Of a stretch of DNA of 8,346 bases, positions 1 through 6,581 are shown piece by piece (the stretch's first letter is position 1; every line of letters begins with the position of its first letter). The translations under genes were made by a program, and so were the position numbers. The notes below the pieces were generated by a model, which had not been told where the DNA came from, searched no databases, and was given only the letters and a program-made list of their open reading frames with translations. The DNA comes from Candidatus Aenigmatarchaeota archaeon (GTDB lineage: Archaea; Aenigmatarchaeota; Aenigmatarchaeia; PWEA01), in contig PWFY01000089.1 in NCBI GenBank assembly GCA_003554235.1, positions 1-8,346 of the forward strand, given 5' to 3'.

Positions 1-1101
1 GGGTTCGTTGCCTCCTGTGTTTCCGTCATTTCCGGGTTCGAGTTTGGACCCACCCACTCCCTTCTTGGCCTTAGTCATCTTCAACTCGATGCTAGTGTTA
101 TCACTCAGCTCAACATTTACCCCATTCTTATTTTTTCTCCTGTAAGAAAAATCTGAATCATTATCTGAATTGTATGAGGATTTGCCTTTATCAATTATAA
201 GGGTTCCTTCTTCACGTGTTTCGACTTCATCGGTTCTTGGAACCTCGATCCAGAAGGTCCCATTTTTACCTGTTTTCTGTTCCGCATAGTAGCTCTCCCT
301 GCCAACGTCTAACCTTACCATCGCCCCCTTCACCAATTCTCTCTTCCCATATCTACTAGCTACAACAGTTCCTGTGAGATTGATAAAATCCGTTTCATTT
401 TCGTCATGTTTATTAACTCCAGTATTATTGGATGTACCGCTTTTTCCATGGCCCTCGCTTTGTTCCACTCTACTTTCCTTCGTAAGACTGTTATCTCCAA
501 TTTCTCTCCAACCATCTCTTTCCTTTGCGACTTCACGTGCTCCTTTTTTATCCATTTCTTCCTTTACTTCCAAGGCTTCATTCAAATCCTCGTCTTCTTC
601 TCCCGGCAAACCCCTTTCCCTGACTGCCTCCACTGCACCTTTCTCTTTTAACGTTTTTTGTAAGTCCATAGCTTCATGTGCCTCATCCGATACATTTACA
701 TTGAGCCTTTTCAAAGCCTCCGATTTCGATTCGTTGTCTCTAATTTTTCCTATCTTCTTGTTATCTACCATTACACCTCCCTCGATCTTTGTTCCGGGGC
801 CTTTGGTCTTTTTTCTCTCCCCTTTTACAAAATCACCCTCTATTTTTTTACCTCTTACAACTTCGTCCTTTTCCGATGCTTCCATCATTTCAGGCTGTTT
901 AAGTCTTTGCCCTCCACCTGGCCTAGATCTACTGGAAACCTTCGAACCCCTGAAAACCTTGCCTGCTGTCCTCTTTACGTAGCTGGGTCTCACGCCGCTG
1001 AAGACCCTGCTAGCTCTCTTTACAGCTCTTTCTTGGCTGTACCCCATATCCTTATAACTCTCCAGTTTATCGGCTACCCTGTCTCTGAGATTATTCACCA
1101 T
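1..1101 (-). CDS. Helical-module protein with carboxypeptidase-regulatory-like domain, 3' end outside the window
   Basis: The frame is open from ATG at 1101 to the left edge: 367 codons and no stop, so the C-terminus is missing. A GGTGAT Shine-Dalgarno site 4 nt upstream favours this ATG over an in-frame ATG at 1107, which overlaps the site. The start lies inside the last codons of the upstream gene (11-bp overlap), so the two are probably co-transcribed and translationally coupled. Residues 5-50 form the helical module shared with the upstream gene and with the JAMM protein (MGYSQERA at 19-26). A basic Gly/Ser/Arg linker follows, then the motif LKQPEMMEASEKDE at 67-80. Residues 80-235 are charged, low-complexity and probably helical. 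Residues 240-288 (LTGTVVAS, then a GAMVRLDV strand and NGTFWIEVP) resemble a carboxypeptidase regulatory-like (transthyretin-like) beta-sandwich. No signal peptide is visible at the N-terminus, which is odd for a domain usually found outside the cell. Function unknown. The reading frame is secure; the beta domain is a moderate-confidence call. Confidence 0.85.
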   Translation of the reverse strand, partial: MVNNLRDRVADKLESYKDMGYSQERAVKRASRVFSGVRPSYVKRTAGKVFRGSKVSSRSRPGGGQRLKQPEMMEASEKDEVVRGKKIEGDFVKGERKKTKGPGTKIEGGVMVDNKKIGKIRDNESKSEALKRLNVNVSDEAHEAMDLQKTLKEKGAVEAVRERGLPGEEDEDLNEALEVKEEMDKKGAREVAKERDGWREIGDNSLTKESRVEQSEGHGKSGTSNNTGVNKHDENETDFINLTGTVVASRYGKRELVKGAMVRLDVGRESYYAEQKTGKNGTFWIEVPRTDEVETREEGTLIIDKGKSSYNSDNDSDFSYRRKNKNGVNVELSDNTSIELKMTKAKKGVGGSKLEPGNDGNTGGNEP

Positions 1102-2374
1102 TATCATCACCTGCTTCGGTGGAATCCTCTCCTCCTTTATCGACATCTGCTTCCTGTTTGTCGCCCTCGCTTGAACTGCTTTCGTCGCCCCCTTCGCCTT
1201 CCTTTGCTTTCTTCTTCAAATCATCCTTCTCTCCAGTGCCGCCCATGGAAAGATCGGCGGCCTCTTGGACTGAAATGCCAAGAACCTTTGGAATTTCTTC
1301 AACACTAATTATTATATCAGAACCGCACCTTGGACACTCACCATCCCCACCGACTCCCGACTTGTTCTTGACCTCTCTCTTGGCCTTTCTCCAGGGCTTC
1401 CCGATTAGTTCTGCACCTTTTCCAAAAGCAGTGAAACCCTTACCATGGAGATTAGGAAACTTTTCAGAGAGTTTACTTGCATGATGTTTACTCAACTTTC
1501 CATTTTCCATTGCTTTATTCATCCTTTCTCCTACTATCTTCTCGTCAACACCCGACTTAGCCATGTCCTTAAGCTCTCTAAATATTTTTGTTGATTCATT
1601 TGCCCTGGCCCCTGTTTCAGACGCTTCGTCTACCCCGTGTGAAACCTTCCTCCCTAAATTAGAAGCACCTCTACCAAGCTTCCTGTGAATTCCTTCTGGT
1701 TTTCCCATCCTTTCCTCTTTGGACCGAACTCTCTTCATCAAACCACGCCTATCACCACTACTCAGATCCTCGTCTTGTTTGGCTATAGTGTTGAGCAATG
1801 CCTGTATATCGTTTTCATCTGCAGCCCTTTGTATCTTTGTCTCAAGATAGGCCAGCTTATCCTTTATGTTCTCCTTTTCCTCGAGCTCTCTTTGAAACTT
1901 TGCTTCAAGACTGTTTACCTCACCTTCAGATACATCTCTAACTTTGCTCAAGTCGACACTAGACTCTGCTTCGTCAAAACTCTTATCCCATTGTCTACTA
2001 GTAGAAGTTGGTATTTTTCCGCTGTGGGACACGGGCTCCCGGGGATCTTCGCCAAACCCTGCATCTTTTAACATCTCCCCAAACTTTCTACCATGTGGAT
2101 CCTCTGCTTTAGAATCATCTTCCTCGCTCGCCTCCATCATCTCTGGCTTCCTGAGACCTCCTCGTCTGCTCTTACCACGTCCTTCTCCTTTAGGTTTTCT
2201 TCTACCTTTCTTCCTGTATATTCTGTCGGCAACGTGTTCCACATATTCTGGGTTTGCTTCCTGGAAAAGTTCCACGGTCTTGTTTACGGCCTCCTCCTTG
2301 CTATGGCCCATTTTCATGTGGTTAGAAATAGCCTGCTTTATCCTTTTCTTGAGCTTATCGGTCAAAGTGGTCAC
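1091..2374 (-). CDS. Helical-module, coiled-coil protein with a single CxxC, unknown function
   Basis: This is a 427-residue, highly charged, probably cytoplasmic protein of no family I recognise. The start is GTG at 2374; an in-frame TGA lies shortly upstream with no other good start between, and I see no Shine-Dalgarno site. Residues 8-53 are the shared helical module (MGHSKEEA at 22-29, then NPEYVEHVADRIY). A Lys/Arg/Gly linker follows (54-73), then LRKPEMMEASEEDD at 74-87, nearly identical to the next gene. Residues 151-200 look like a coiled coil. Residues 220-335 are basic and helical. A lone CPRC at 347-350 could be half of a zinc site, since I see no second cysteine pair; a site might form by dimerisation or with a partner. 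Residues 381-427 are an acidic, Ser/Gly-rich tail. The gene overlaps the next leftward gene by 11 bp and is divergent from the JAMM gene, which carries the same module. A role as partner, adaptor or substrate of that protein is inference. Confidence 0.85.
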   Translation of the reverse strand: MTTLTDKLKKRIKQAISNHMKMGHSKEEAVNKTVELFQEANPEYVEHVADRIYRKKGRRKPKGEGRGKSRRGGLRKPEMMEASEEDDSKAEDPHGRKFGEMLKDAGFGEDPREPVSHSGKIPTSTSRQWDKSFDEAESSVDLSKVRDVSEGEVNSLEAKFQRELEEKENIKDKLAYLETKIQRAADENDIQALLNTIAKQDEDLSSGDRRGLMKRVRSKEERMGKPEGIHRKLGRGASNLGRKVSHGVDEASETGARANESTKIFRELKDMAKSGVDEKIVGERMNKAMENGKLSKHHASKLSEKFPNLHGKGFTAFGKGAELIGKPWRKAKREVKNKSGVGGDGECPRCGSDIIISVEEIPKVLGISVQEAADLSMGGTGEKDDLKKKAKEGEGGDESSSSEGDKQEADVDKGGEDSTEAGDDNGE

Positions 2375-2399
2375 CTGTGTTCCATGGGGGGTTACAGTA

Positions 2400-2419
2400 A
2401 GAGCGTCTCAGAACGCTCT
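2400..2419. promoter_or_regulatory. Perfect 7-bp inverted repeat in the putative leftward leader
   Basis: AGAGCGT (2400-2406) pairs exactly with ACGCTCT (2413-2419) around a 6-nt loop. It lies 25 nt upstream of the GTG start of the leftward gene. It could be a leader hairpin that affects translation or a protein-binding operator. It is not a convincing terminator, because no T-run follows on either strand. Confidence 0.4.
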
Positions 2420-2490
2420 CCCAACTAAGAAACACTTTGTAGCCCTTATTAAAATAATTTGCCCTGCTGAAGAGTTCTGGGACGTCAGAA

Positions 2491-2500
2491 ATGTATACAT
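2491..2500. promoter_or_regulatory. Perfect palindrome ATGTATACAT abutting the TATA box
   Basis: The 10-bp perfect palindrome ends where the probable TATA box of the JAMM gene begins, in the position of the BRE/upstream promoter contact. A symmetric site here is suited to a dimeric repressor or activator, but a 10-bp AT-rich palindrome can also arise by chance. Confidence 0.3.
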
Positions 2501-2508
2501 TTTTATAG
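2500..2508 (+). promoter_or_regulatory. TATA box for the JAMM gene, likely leaderless transcript
   Basis: TTTTTATAG is centred about 27 bp before the ATG at 2531. Archaeal TATA boxes lie about 26 bp before the transcript start, so transcription should begin at or next to the ATG. No Shine-Dalgarno sequence precedes the ATG, which fits a leaderless mRNA. Confidence 0.55.
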
Positions 2509-2530
2509 TAGATTCCGGTCTTTACTAAGT

Positions 2531-5203
2531 ATGAATGATGCCATGCCGGAAGAAGTTATTGAAAAGCTGTCAAGAGGAGAAAAGAAGGACTACAAAAACA
2601 GTAAAATACTCTACTTCCGGCATGAAACTGATATGCCGCCTACTCCACAAGAAGTTATGAAGGTATTAAAAGAAAAGAAGAAGGGCCTGTTAGTCTCTAC
2701 CAACACATCCCTTTACAAGGTTGGATTAACCGGGAAAATATCCGACCGCGGTCTCTATGCTAAAAATCTGAGGAAACAGATTTCAAATACGGAGGTATCA
2801 AGCTGGGGACCCAAGAAATGGCGGGGGTGGGAGAAGCAGCTTGCTGAAAGTAACTGGATCGTTTACGGACGTGAGCCCTTGAGAAAAGATCAAAAGACGA
2901 GAAAACCAAAGAAAAAGCCTCCGAAGCCGCCTGAGCCGGGCGGTGAAGGAAAGAAAGTAAATAGCTTGGAGGATCTTGTCAGGGAAGGTGTCAAAAAAGT
3001 AGAAAGGAAATCCGGAAAAAGGAGAGGAAGTACTTATATATGGGGCTATGTCTTAAAAAATGCCGATAAGATTGGTGTAGATGGAATTCTTGATGTGGCT
3101 TCTCCAAAAAATGGACCATCAATGGATCCTCGAGAAACTGAGGGTGATTATTTCTGCATAAATCCTGATGCAGCGCTTAAAAACTATGCTCTTCAAAGAA
3201 GATTTGGAATCGATGACATTACGGATGAACTGCTTCAAAGACTACATGCTCTAAAAATCGATGCCCGAGATTCAGAAGCAATCAACAAAGCTATGGGAAA
3301 AGAGGGGGTAAGAGACGGAATATACGCTGTGAAGGGTGCGATTGGATTAGTATTCTTTTACAGTATGAAAGAATGGTTGGGGGTGGATCCCATGAAGGGT
3401 GAAACCGGTGGGTTTCCAAGTGAAAAAAATAACCAGGCTTACAAAAATATGGCTGATATATGGGCCGAAAGCATTGGAAAAACAAATGTTGACAAGTTTA
3501 TAATGACGGATAAAGTGAAATCTGATAATGACTTCTATAAGAAATATCTACCTGATGGTAAGGACAAGGTCTACATGGGAACTTCTAATGGGTTAAGTGA
3601 ATCTCTTTATAAATATTTCAAATCAAAACTGGAGAGAGGGAGTTGGGATGTCGGGGAATTTACCTTTCAGCTTAGTTCTTCTGAATATTCTGTAGTATTT
3701 TTTGGTGAAAGACGGGGACGCAAAAAGATGGGGAGATCGGATGCCGACAGGCAGGAGGAGAAACCTCCGGAGTCGGCGGGTGAGGATAAGAAACCAATGG
3801 AACCGCCCAAAAGAAAGCAGATCAAAGGGATAAAGGCCTTGATCTACGATGGTAAGATCTATGAAAATCCTTCCACGAACGAGGAAGGTAACTTCATTCT
3901 TCCTGGGAAAATTCGGAAAAAGGAACTCAACCCAAGAAGACACAAAAAAATAATCATGGATGAAAACGTACTCAGGAACCTAAGGGCCCAGTGGACAAAT
4001 GCAAAGGAAGAAAGCGTTGGAGCACTTATCGGAAGGAGAAAAGGAGCTGCAATAGAGGTAAAAGGAATACAGTCCTTGAAACTTCCGGAGATGAAAGAAG
4101 AGGATAGAGGACTTGAATACAAAATATCGGACGCTCTGGGCGGAAAAGGCGGGACGCTGTCCCATGAAAAAGTTTTAAGATACTTCAGAAAAAGCAACGA
4201 AAGAATCGGTACATACCATTCGCATCCGAGTATGGACCCGGCAAGATGGAACGACAAAAGGGAATGGAAAGAGCTTGCAGAAAAGGGTAACGCAAGGGTT
4301 CATATGGTAATCGTAGGTAGCAATCCAGTTCCAAAACTCTCTGAATACGGAGGGATCATACCCTACTACGTAAATGATCAAAACGAAGTGAAGAAGGCAT
4401 ATATATTGGTTACTGAGGCCATAAATACGAAAAAGCATGTTAGCAAAAAGGAAGGAAGTGGGTACGCAAAAACTAATAAGAATTCTTCTGGGGCGACGAC
4501 CGAGAAAGAGGTAACAGGGAGGAGAAAGGACAGGATCAGGACAGCTCTGGAGAACCAGAGGAAGATGGGTCGTAGCATGGAGGAAGCCATCGAGGAAACG
4601 AAGGAGAACTTTCTGGATGCGGGCCCTGAGCTCATAAAGACTAAGGCGGAGGAGGTTTACAGTTTGAGTTCAAGTGATGGAGAGAAAATGCGGTGCATGA
4701 ATTGCGGAATAGATGTCTCGGTCGAAGCCGAAAACTGTCCCAATTGCGGCGAACCATTGGGAGGTATGCGTGAACAACAAGAGAAAGTTATAGCCTACAC
4801 CTGTCCCTATTGTGGTGACAAAGATGTGGAAGAGGAGGAAGATTGTCCTAGTTGTGGAAGAAGAGTAAAGAAATTGTTGGAAGAAGAATTAGAGGGTTTG
4901 AAAGATGAATTTAATGGATACAGAAGTAAGCTGGAAAAACTCAAAAAAGAATTCAAAGGTAGTAAAGGTAATACAGTTCGTGAATTGAGTAATCTTGAAA
5001 GGAGGGCTAACAAGCTTGCGAAAGAGGTGAATAGTTTTCAATCAAATGAAGTTTTAGAGTTAAGTGATTTCATATACAGTGATTCACATTTGTATAGATC
5101 CTTTGAAAGTTTTGCAAACGATGTTGGGAATTTTTTACAGGAAGTTAGTGATTTCTGTTTTGAAGTTATGAGAGCTAAAGAGGGGGTCGAAGAGAACAAA
5201 TAA
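2531..5203 (+). CDS. Multidomain JAMM/MPN metalloprotease-like protein with helical module and double zinc ribbon
   Basis: This 890-residue protein has two Pro/Lys/Glu linkers (about 118-142 and 405-432) that separate its modules. Residues 1-117 and 143-400 are unrecognised globular regions. Residues 475-630 look like a JAMM (MPN+) domain: E494-S-V-G-x-L-I-G matches the first strand with the catalytic Glu, and Y-H563-S-H565-P matches the metal-binding HxH. The usual Asp ligand, eleven residues after the second His, is shifted: D575 is ten after, and the usual Ser of SxxD is absent. Activity is therefore uncertain. JAMM enzymes cleave ubiquitin-like isopeptide or peptide bonds; here the substrate is unknown. 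Residues 665-710 are the helical module (MGRSMEEA at 679-686) shared with both leftward neighbours. Two zinc ribbons follow (C722/C725/C736/C739 and C758/C761/C772/C775), then a coiled coil (about 776-840) and a helical tail. There is no signal peptide or membrane segment, so it is probably cytoplasmic. The ATG at 2531 is supported by the TATA spacing. Confidence 0.9.
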   Translation: MNDAMPEEVIEKLSRGEKKDYKNSKILYFRHETDMPPTPQEVMKVLKEKKKGLLVSTNTSLYKVGLTGKISDRGLYAKNLRKQISNTEVSSWGPKKWRGWEKQLAESNWIVYGREPLRKDQKTRKPKKKPPKPPEPGGEGKKVNSLEDLVREGVKKVERKSGKRRGSTYIWGYVLKNADKIGVDGILDVASPKNGPSMDPRETEGDYFCINPDAALKNYALQRRFGIDDITDELLQRLHALKIDARDSEAINKAMGKEGVRDGIYAVKGAIGLVFFYSMKEWLGVDPMKGETGGFPSEKNNQAYKNMADIWAESIGKTNVDKFIMTDKVKSDNDFYKKYLPDGKDKVYMGTSNGLSESLYKYFKSKLERGSWDVGEFTFQLSSSEYSVVFFGERRGRKKMGRSDADRQEEKPPESAGEDKKPMEPPKRKQIKGIKALIYDGKIYENPSTNEEGNFILPGKIRKKELNPRRHKKIIMDENVLRNLRAQWTNAKEESVGALIGRRKGAAIEVKGIQSLKLPEMKEEDRGLEYKISDALGGKGGTLSHEKVLRYFRKSNERIGTYHSHPSMDPARWNDKREWKELAEKGNARVHMVIVGSNPVPKLSEYGGIIPYYVNDQNEVKKAYILVTEAINTKKHVSKKEGSGYAKTNKNSSGATTEKEVTGRRKDRIRTALENQRKMGRSMEEAIEETKENFLDAGPELIKTKAEEVYSLSSSDGEKMRCMNCGIDVSVEAENCPNCGEPLGGMREQQEKVIAYTCPYCGDKDVEEEEDCPSCGRRVKKLLEEELEGLKDEFNGYRSKLEKLKKEFKGSKGNTVRELSNLERRANKLAKEVNSFQSNEVLELSDFIYSDSHLYRSFESFANDVGNFLQEVSDFCFEVMRAKEGVEENK

Positions 5204-5265
5204 AGGAACAGGGTCAGAAAAGCTCTGGAAAAACAGAGGAGACGGGACATAATCAGACAGATGTC
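5204..5265 (+). pseudogene. Decayed fourth copy of the helical module, frameshifted
   Basis: Directly after the stop of the JAMM gene, and in the same frame, the sequence reads RNRVRKALEKQR. It matches KDRIRTALENQR of the intact module at residues 666-677 of that protein. By eye about 30 of the first 37 bases agree with the segment starting at 4526. One base is then missing (intact codon AAG, here AG), and the +1 frame from 5242 continues TGHNQ, corresponding to MGHSK of the leftward protein, with ATG changed to ACG. Similarity fades after about 5265. This is most likely a remnant of a lost module or paralogous gene. A regulatory role cannot be excluded. Confidence 0.6.
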
Positions 5266-5343
5266 AGAAAGTTTTCAATTATCTATCTATAGACGCAGAT
5301 ACTCAAATCATCTTTGACATGACGCTGAAAACCACCCTAAACT
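5266..5343. other. Short convergent intergenic spacer, nothing recognised
   Basis: This spacer lies between the module remnant and the 3' end of the leftward exported-protein gene. It is AT-rich and includes a short ATCTATCT direct repeat. I see no clear hairpin terminator and no long T-run on either strand. Confidence 0.5.
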
Positions 5344-6525
5344 TCAATACCTGACCTGGAAGTTCGAGAGGTAGTAACCTCCATCACCGCCGACTATGAA
5401 TTTAAGCTTGTTCTCGCCGACAGCGAGATCGTCACGGGTTATATCTATTGATACGGTCTCTCCTACTGTCAGAGGTTCTTCGATCATAAGCTCCCTTTCA
5501 TCTTCGTCTGCAGTTGTCATTTTCAGGCTCAGATACTCGGGCATTCCTTCTATGGCATCGACACGGAAGGTTATCTCACCGGGCAGTCTGTTGTAGTCGG
5601 AGCGCGTGGTATCTATATACTTTACAGGCATCTTTGCCTCGGGCGTCTCCCAGAAAACCACCAGACTTGCCCCTCTAAACCTGTAGACACCTCCCTTCTC
5701 GGTGAACATCCTTATAGTATTTTTTCCTTCCCTTAGTTCCGCATCGAAGTAGTCAAACTCTATCCACTTGGAACCTCTATCCGGAGCTTCAGCCCTCTCC
5801 TCAAAGATAATCTCGCCGTTGACCTCTATGAAAAGCGGTTCCTCGGAAACGAACCTATCGGGCCTTAGAACCAGCCTGCCCATCTCAAAGCTCTGAGCCT
5901 GCTCTTCGTCCAGCTCGAAATCAAACTCCATGTCTTCGGATTCCAAGACGGTGGCACTTACTTCAAATACGTCGAGAGTGTACACCGTAGGGGCCCAGAA
6001 CCTCCACCCAGAGGACTCGGCGTATATTTCAAAGAGGTTGTTTTGTTGGACCGTGTCAAGGTCTATCTCCTCTCCATAGACTTCTCCTTTGCCCGGATAT
6101 CCAGAATATATCTCCTCTTCGTTGAAATCTATCTTCATCTCGTTAAGCTCATTGGTATCTTCAACCTCGAAGCCCATTTCCACCTTCTTCATGTTTTCAA
6201 GTTCTTTTTCTGTAAGATTGAACTCAAGATAGTGGGGCTCGTTTCTAAGCCAACCTCTACGAACGTCGACGTCCTTAAGCTCTGCTAGAAGCCTCTCCGT
6301 TTCATCGAAAGAAAGCTCGAAGGGACTTCTTGTAAGAATTCTATGGCTGAAGTCTGTCTCCATCATCATACCTACAAAGAAGTCGTGTTCCGGGTATATT
6401 GGCCTAAACCCGTATCTGTCGGGGTCTGGATCCTCGGTTCTGTCTATATCAAATTCGCCGCCGAAAACCAGCAGCAAGGCAGCAAACAATATTATAGCTA
6501 CTACCAAGACTTTTTCAAAGGCCAT
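5344..6525 (-). CDS. Membrane-anchored acidic surface protein of repeated beta modules
   Basis: This is a 393-residue protein of no family I recognise. Residues 5-22 (KVLVVAIILFAALLLVFG) are a hydrophobic N-terminal segment that should act as an uncleaved signal anchor or signal peptide, placing the acidic remainder outside the cytoplasm. The rest is beta-rich and seems to contain three related modules at about 97-193, 197-293 and 315-393. Modules 1 and 2 begin alike (EFNLTEKELENM and DFELDEEQAQSF, each followed by a strand and a turn). Modules 2 and 3 end alike (GKNTIRMFTEKGGVYRF and GENKLKFIVGGDGGYYL), a pattern typical of jelly-roll or galactose-binding-like sandwiches. The pattern INVNGE-like turn at 233-238 of module 2 fits that fold. 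No cysteine or catalytic motif is obvious. The start at 6525 has a weak GGTAG upstream. It is divergent from pelota across 56 bp; functional linkage to pelota is not implied. Confidence 0.85.
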   Translation of the reverse strand: MAFEKVLVVAIILFAALLLVFGGEFDIDRTEDPDPDRYGFRPIYPEHDFFVGMMMETDFSHRILTRSPFELSFDETERLLAELKDVDVRRGWLRNEPHYLEFNLTEKELENMKKVEMGFEVEDTNELNEMKIDFNEEEIYSGYPGKGEVYGEEIDLDTVQQNNLFEIYAESSGWRFWAPTVYTLDVFEVSATVLESEDMEFDFELDEEQAQSFEMGRLVLRPDRFVSEEPLFIEVNGEIIFEERAEAPDRGSKWIEFDYFDAELREGKNTIRMFTEKGGVYRFRGASLVVFWETPEAKMPVKYIDTTRSDYNRLPGEITFRVDAIEGMPEYLSLKMTTADEDERELMIEEPLTVGETVSIDITRDDLAVGENKLKFIVGGDGGYYLSNFQVRY

Positions 6526-6581
6526 ACTACCACTTATATTAATCTATACCGAACATTAAAATACTTGTTGTCGGTGATACG
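6526..6581. promoter_or_regulatory. Divergent promoter region between the surface-protein gene and pelota
   Basis: For pelota, TTATATTAA at 6534-6542 lies about 26 bp before a predicted start near 6564, which would give a leader of about 18 nt containing the Shine-Dalgarno site. For the leftward gene, TTTAATG read from 6560 would start transcripts about 6 nt before the ATG. The two promoters must overlap, so expression of the two genes may interfere. Confidence 0.5.
6573..6578 (+). promoter_or_regulatory. Shine-Dalgarno site of pelota
   Basis: GGTGAT is complementary to the conserved archaeal 16S 3' end. The GGTG core sits 5 nt before ATG 6582, which supports that start codon. Confidence 0.7.

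Larger units (their letters stand above)
2375..2530. promoter_or_regulatory. Divergent intergenic promoter region
   Basis: This 156-bp region separates the leftward two-gene unit from the rightward JAMM gene, so it probably holds both promoters. It contains a TATA-like box and palindrome near the rightward gene, an AT-rich stretch around 2446-2460 (read leftward as TTATTTTAATAA) that may be the leftward TATA box, and a 7-bp hairpin between that stretch and the leftward start. If the leftward box is real, transcription would start near 2426 and give a leader of about 50 nt that includes the hairpin. I see no open reading frame of note here. Confidence 0.6.

Noticed and set aside
374..1308. Long rightward open frames (374-982, 676-1308) opposite the two leftward genes
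   Set aside because: Their products are Ser/Leu/Phe/Pro-rich, the usual antisense image of Lys/Glu-rich coding DNA, and the leftward frames have module homology, a Shine-Dalgarno site and operon-like overlap.
2400..2450. tRNA-like D-arm on the minus strand (TTAGTTGGGAGAGCG followed by a hairpin)
   Set aside because: It resembles a tRNA D-loop, but there is no T-arm, no conserved T8 and no acceptor stem partner, so it is probably coincidence.
1685..2528. Rightward frames at 1685-2071, 1944-2528 and 2093-2428
   Set aside because: These are antisense images of the 427-residue gene with no domain, no start signal and atypical composition.
4084..4105. LKLPEMKEED in the JAMM domain as a third PEMMEAS-type motif
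   Set aside because: Only PEM and an acidic run agree, and it lies inside the predicted folded domain rather than in a linker after the helical module.
3107..4240. PSMDP occurring twice in the JAMM protein (residues 196-200 and 566-570)
   Set aside because: The flanking residues and codons are unrelated, so this is chance rather than a domain repeat.
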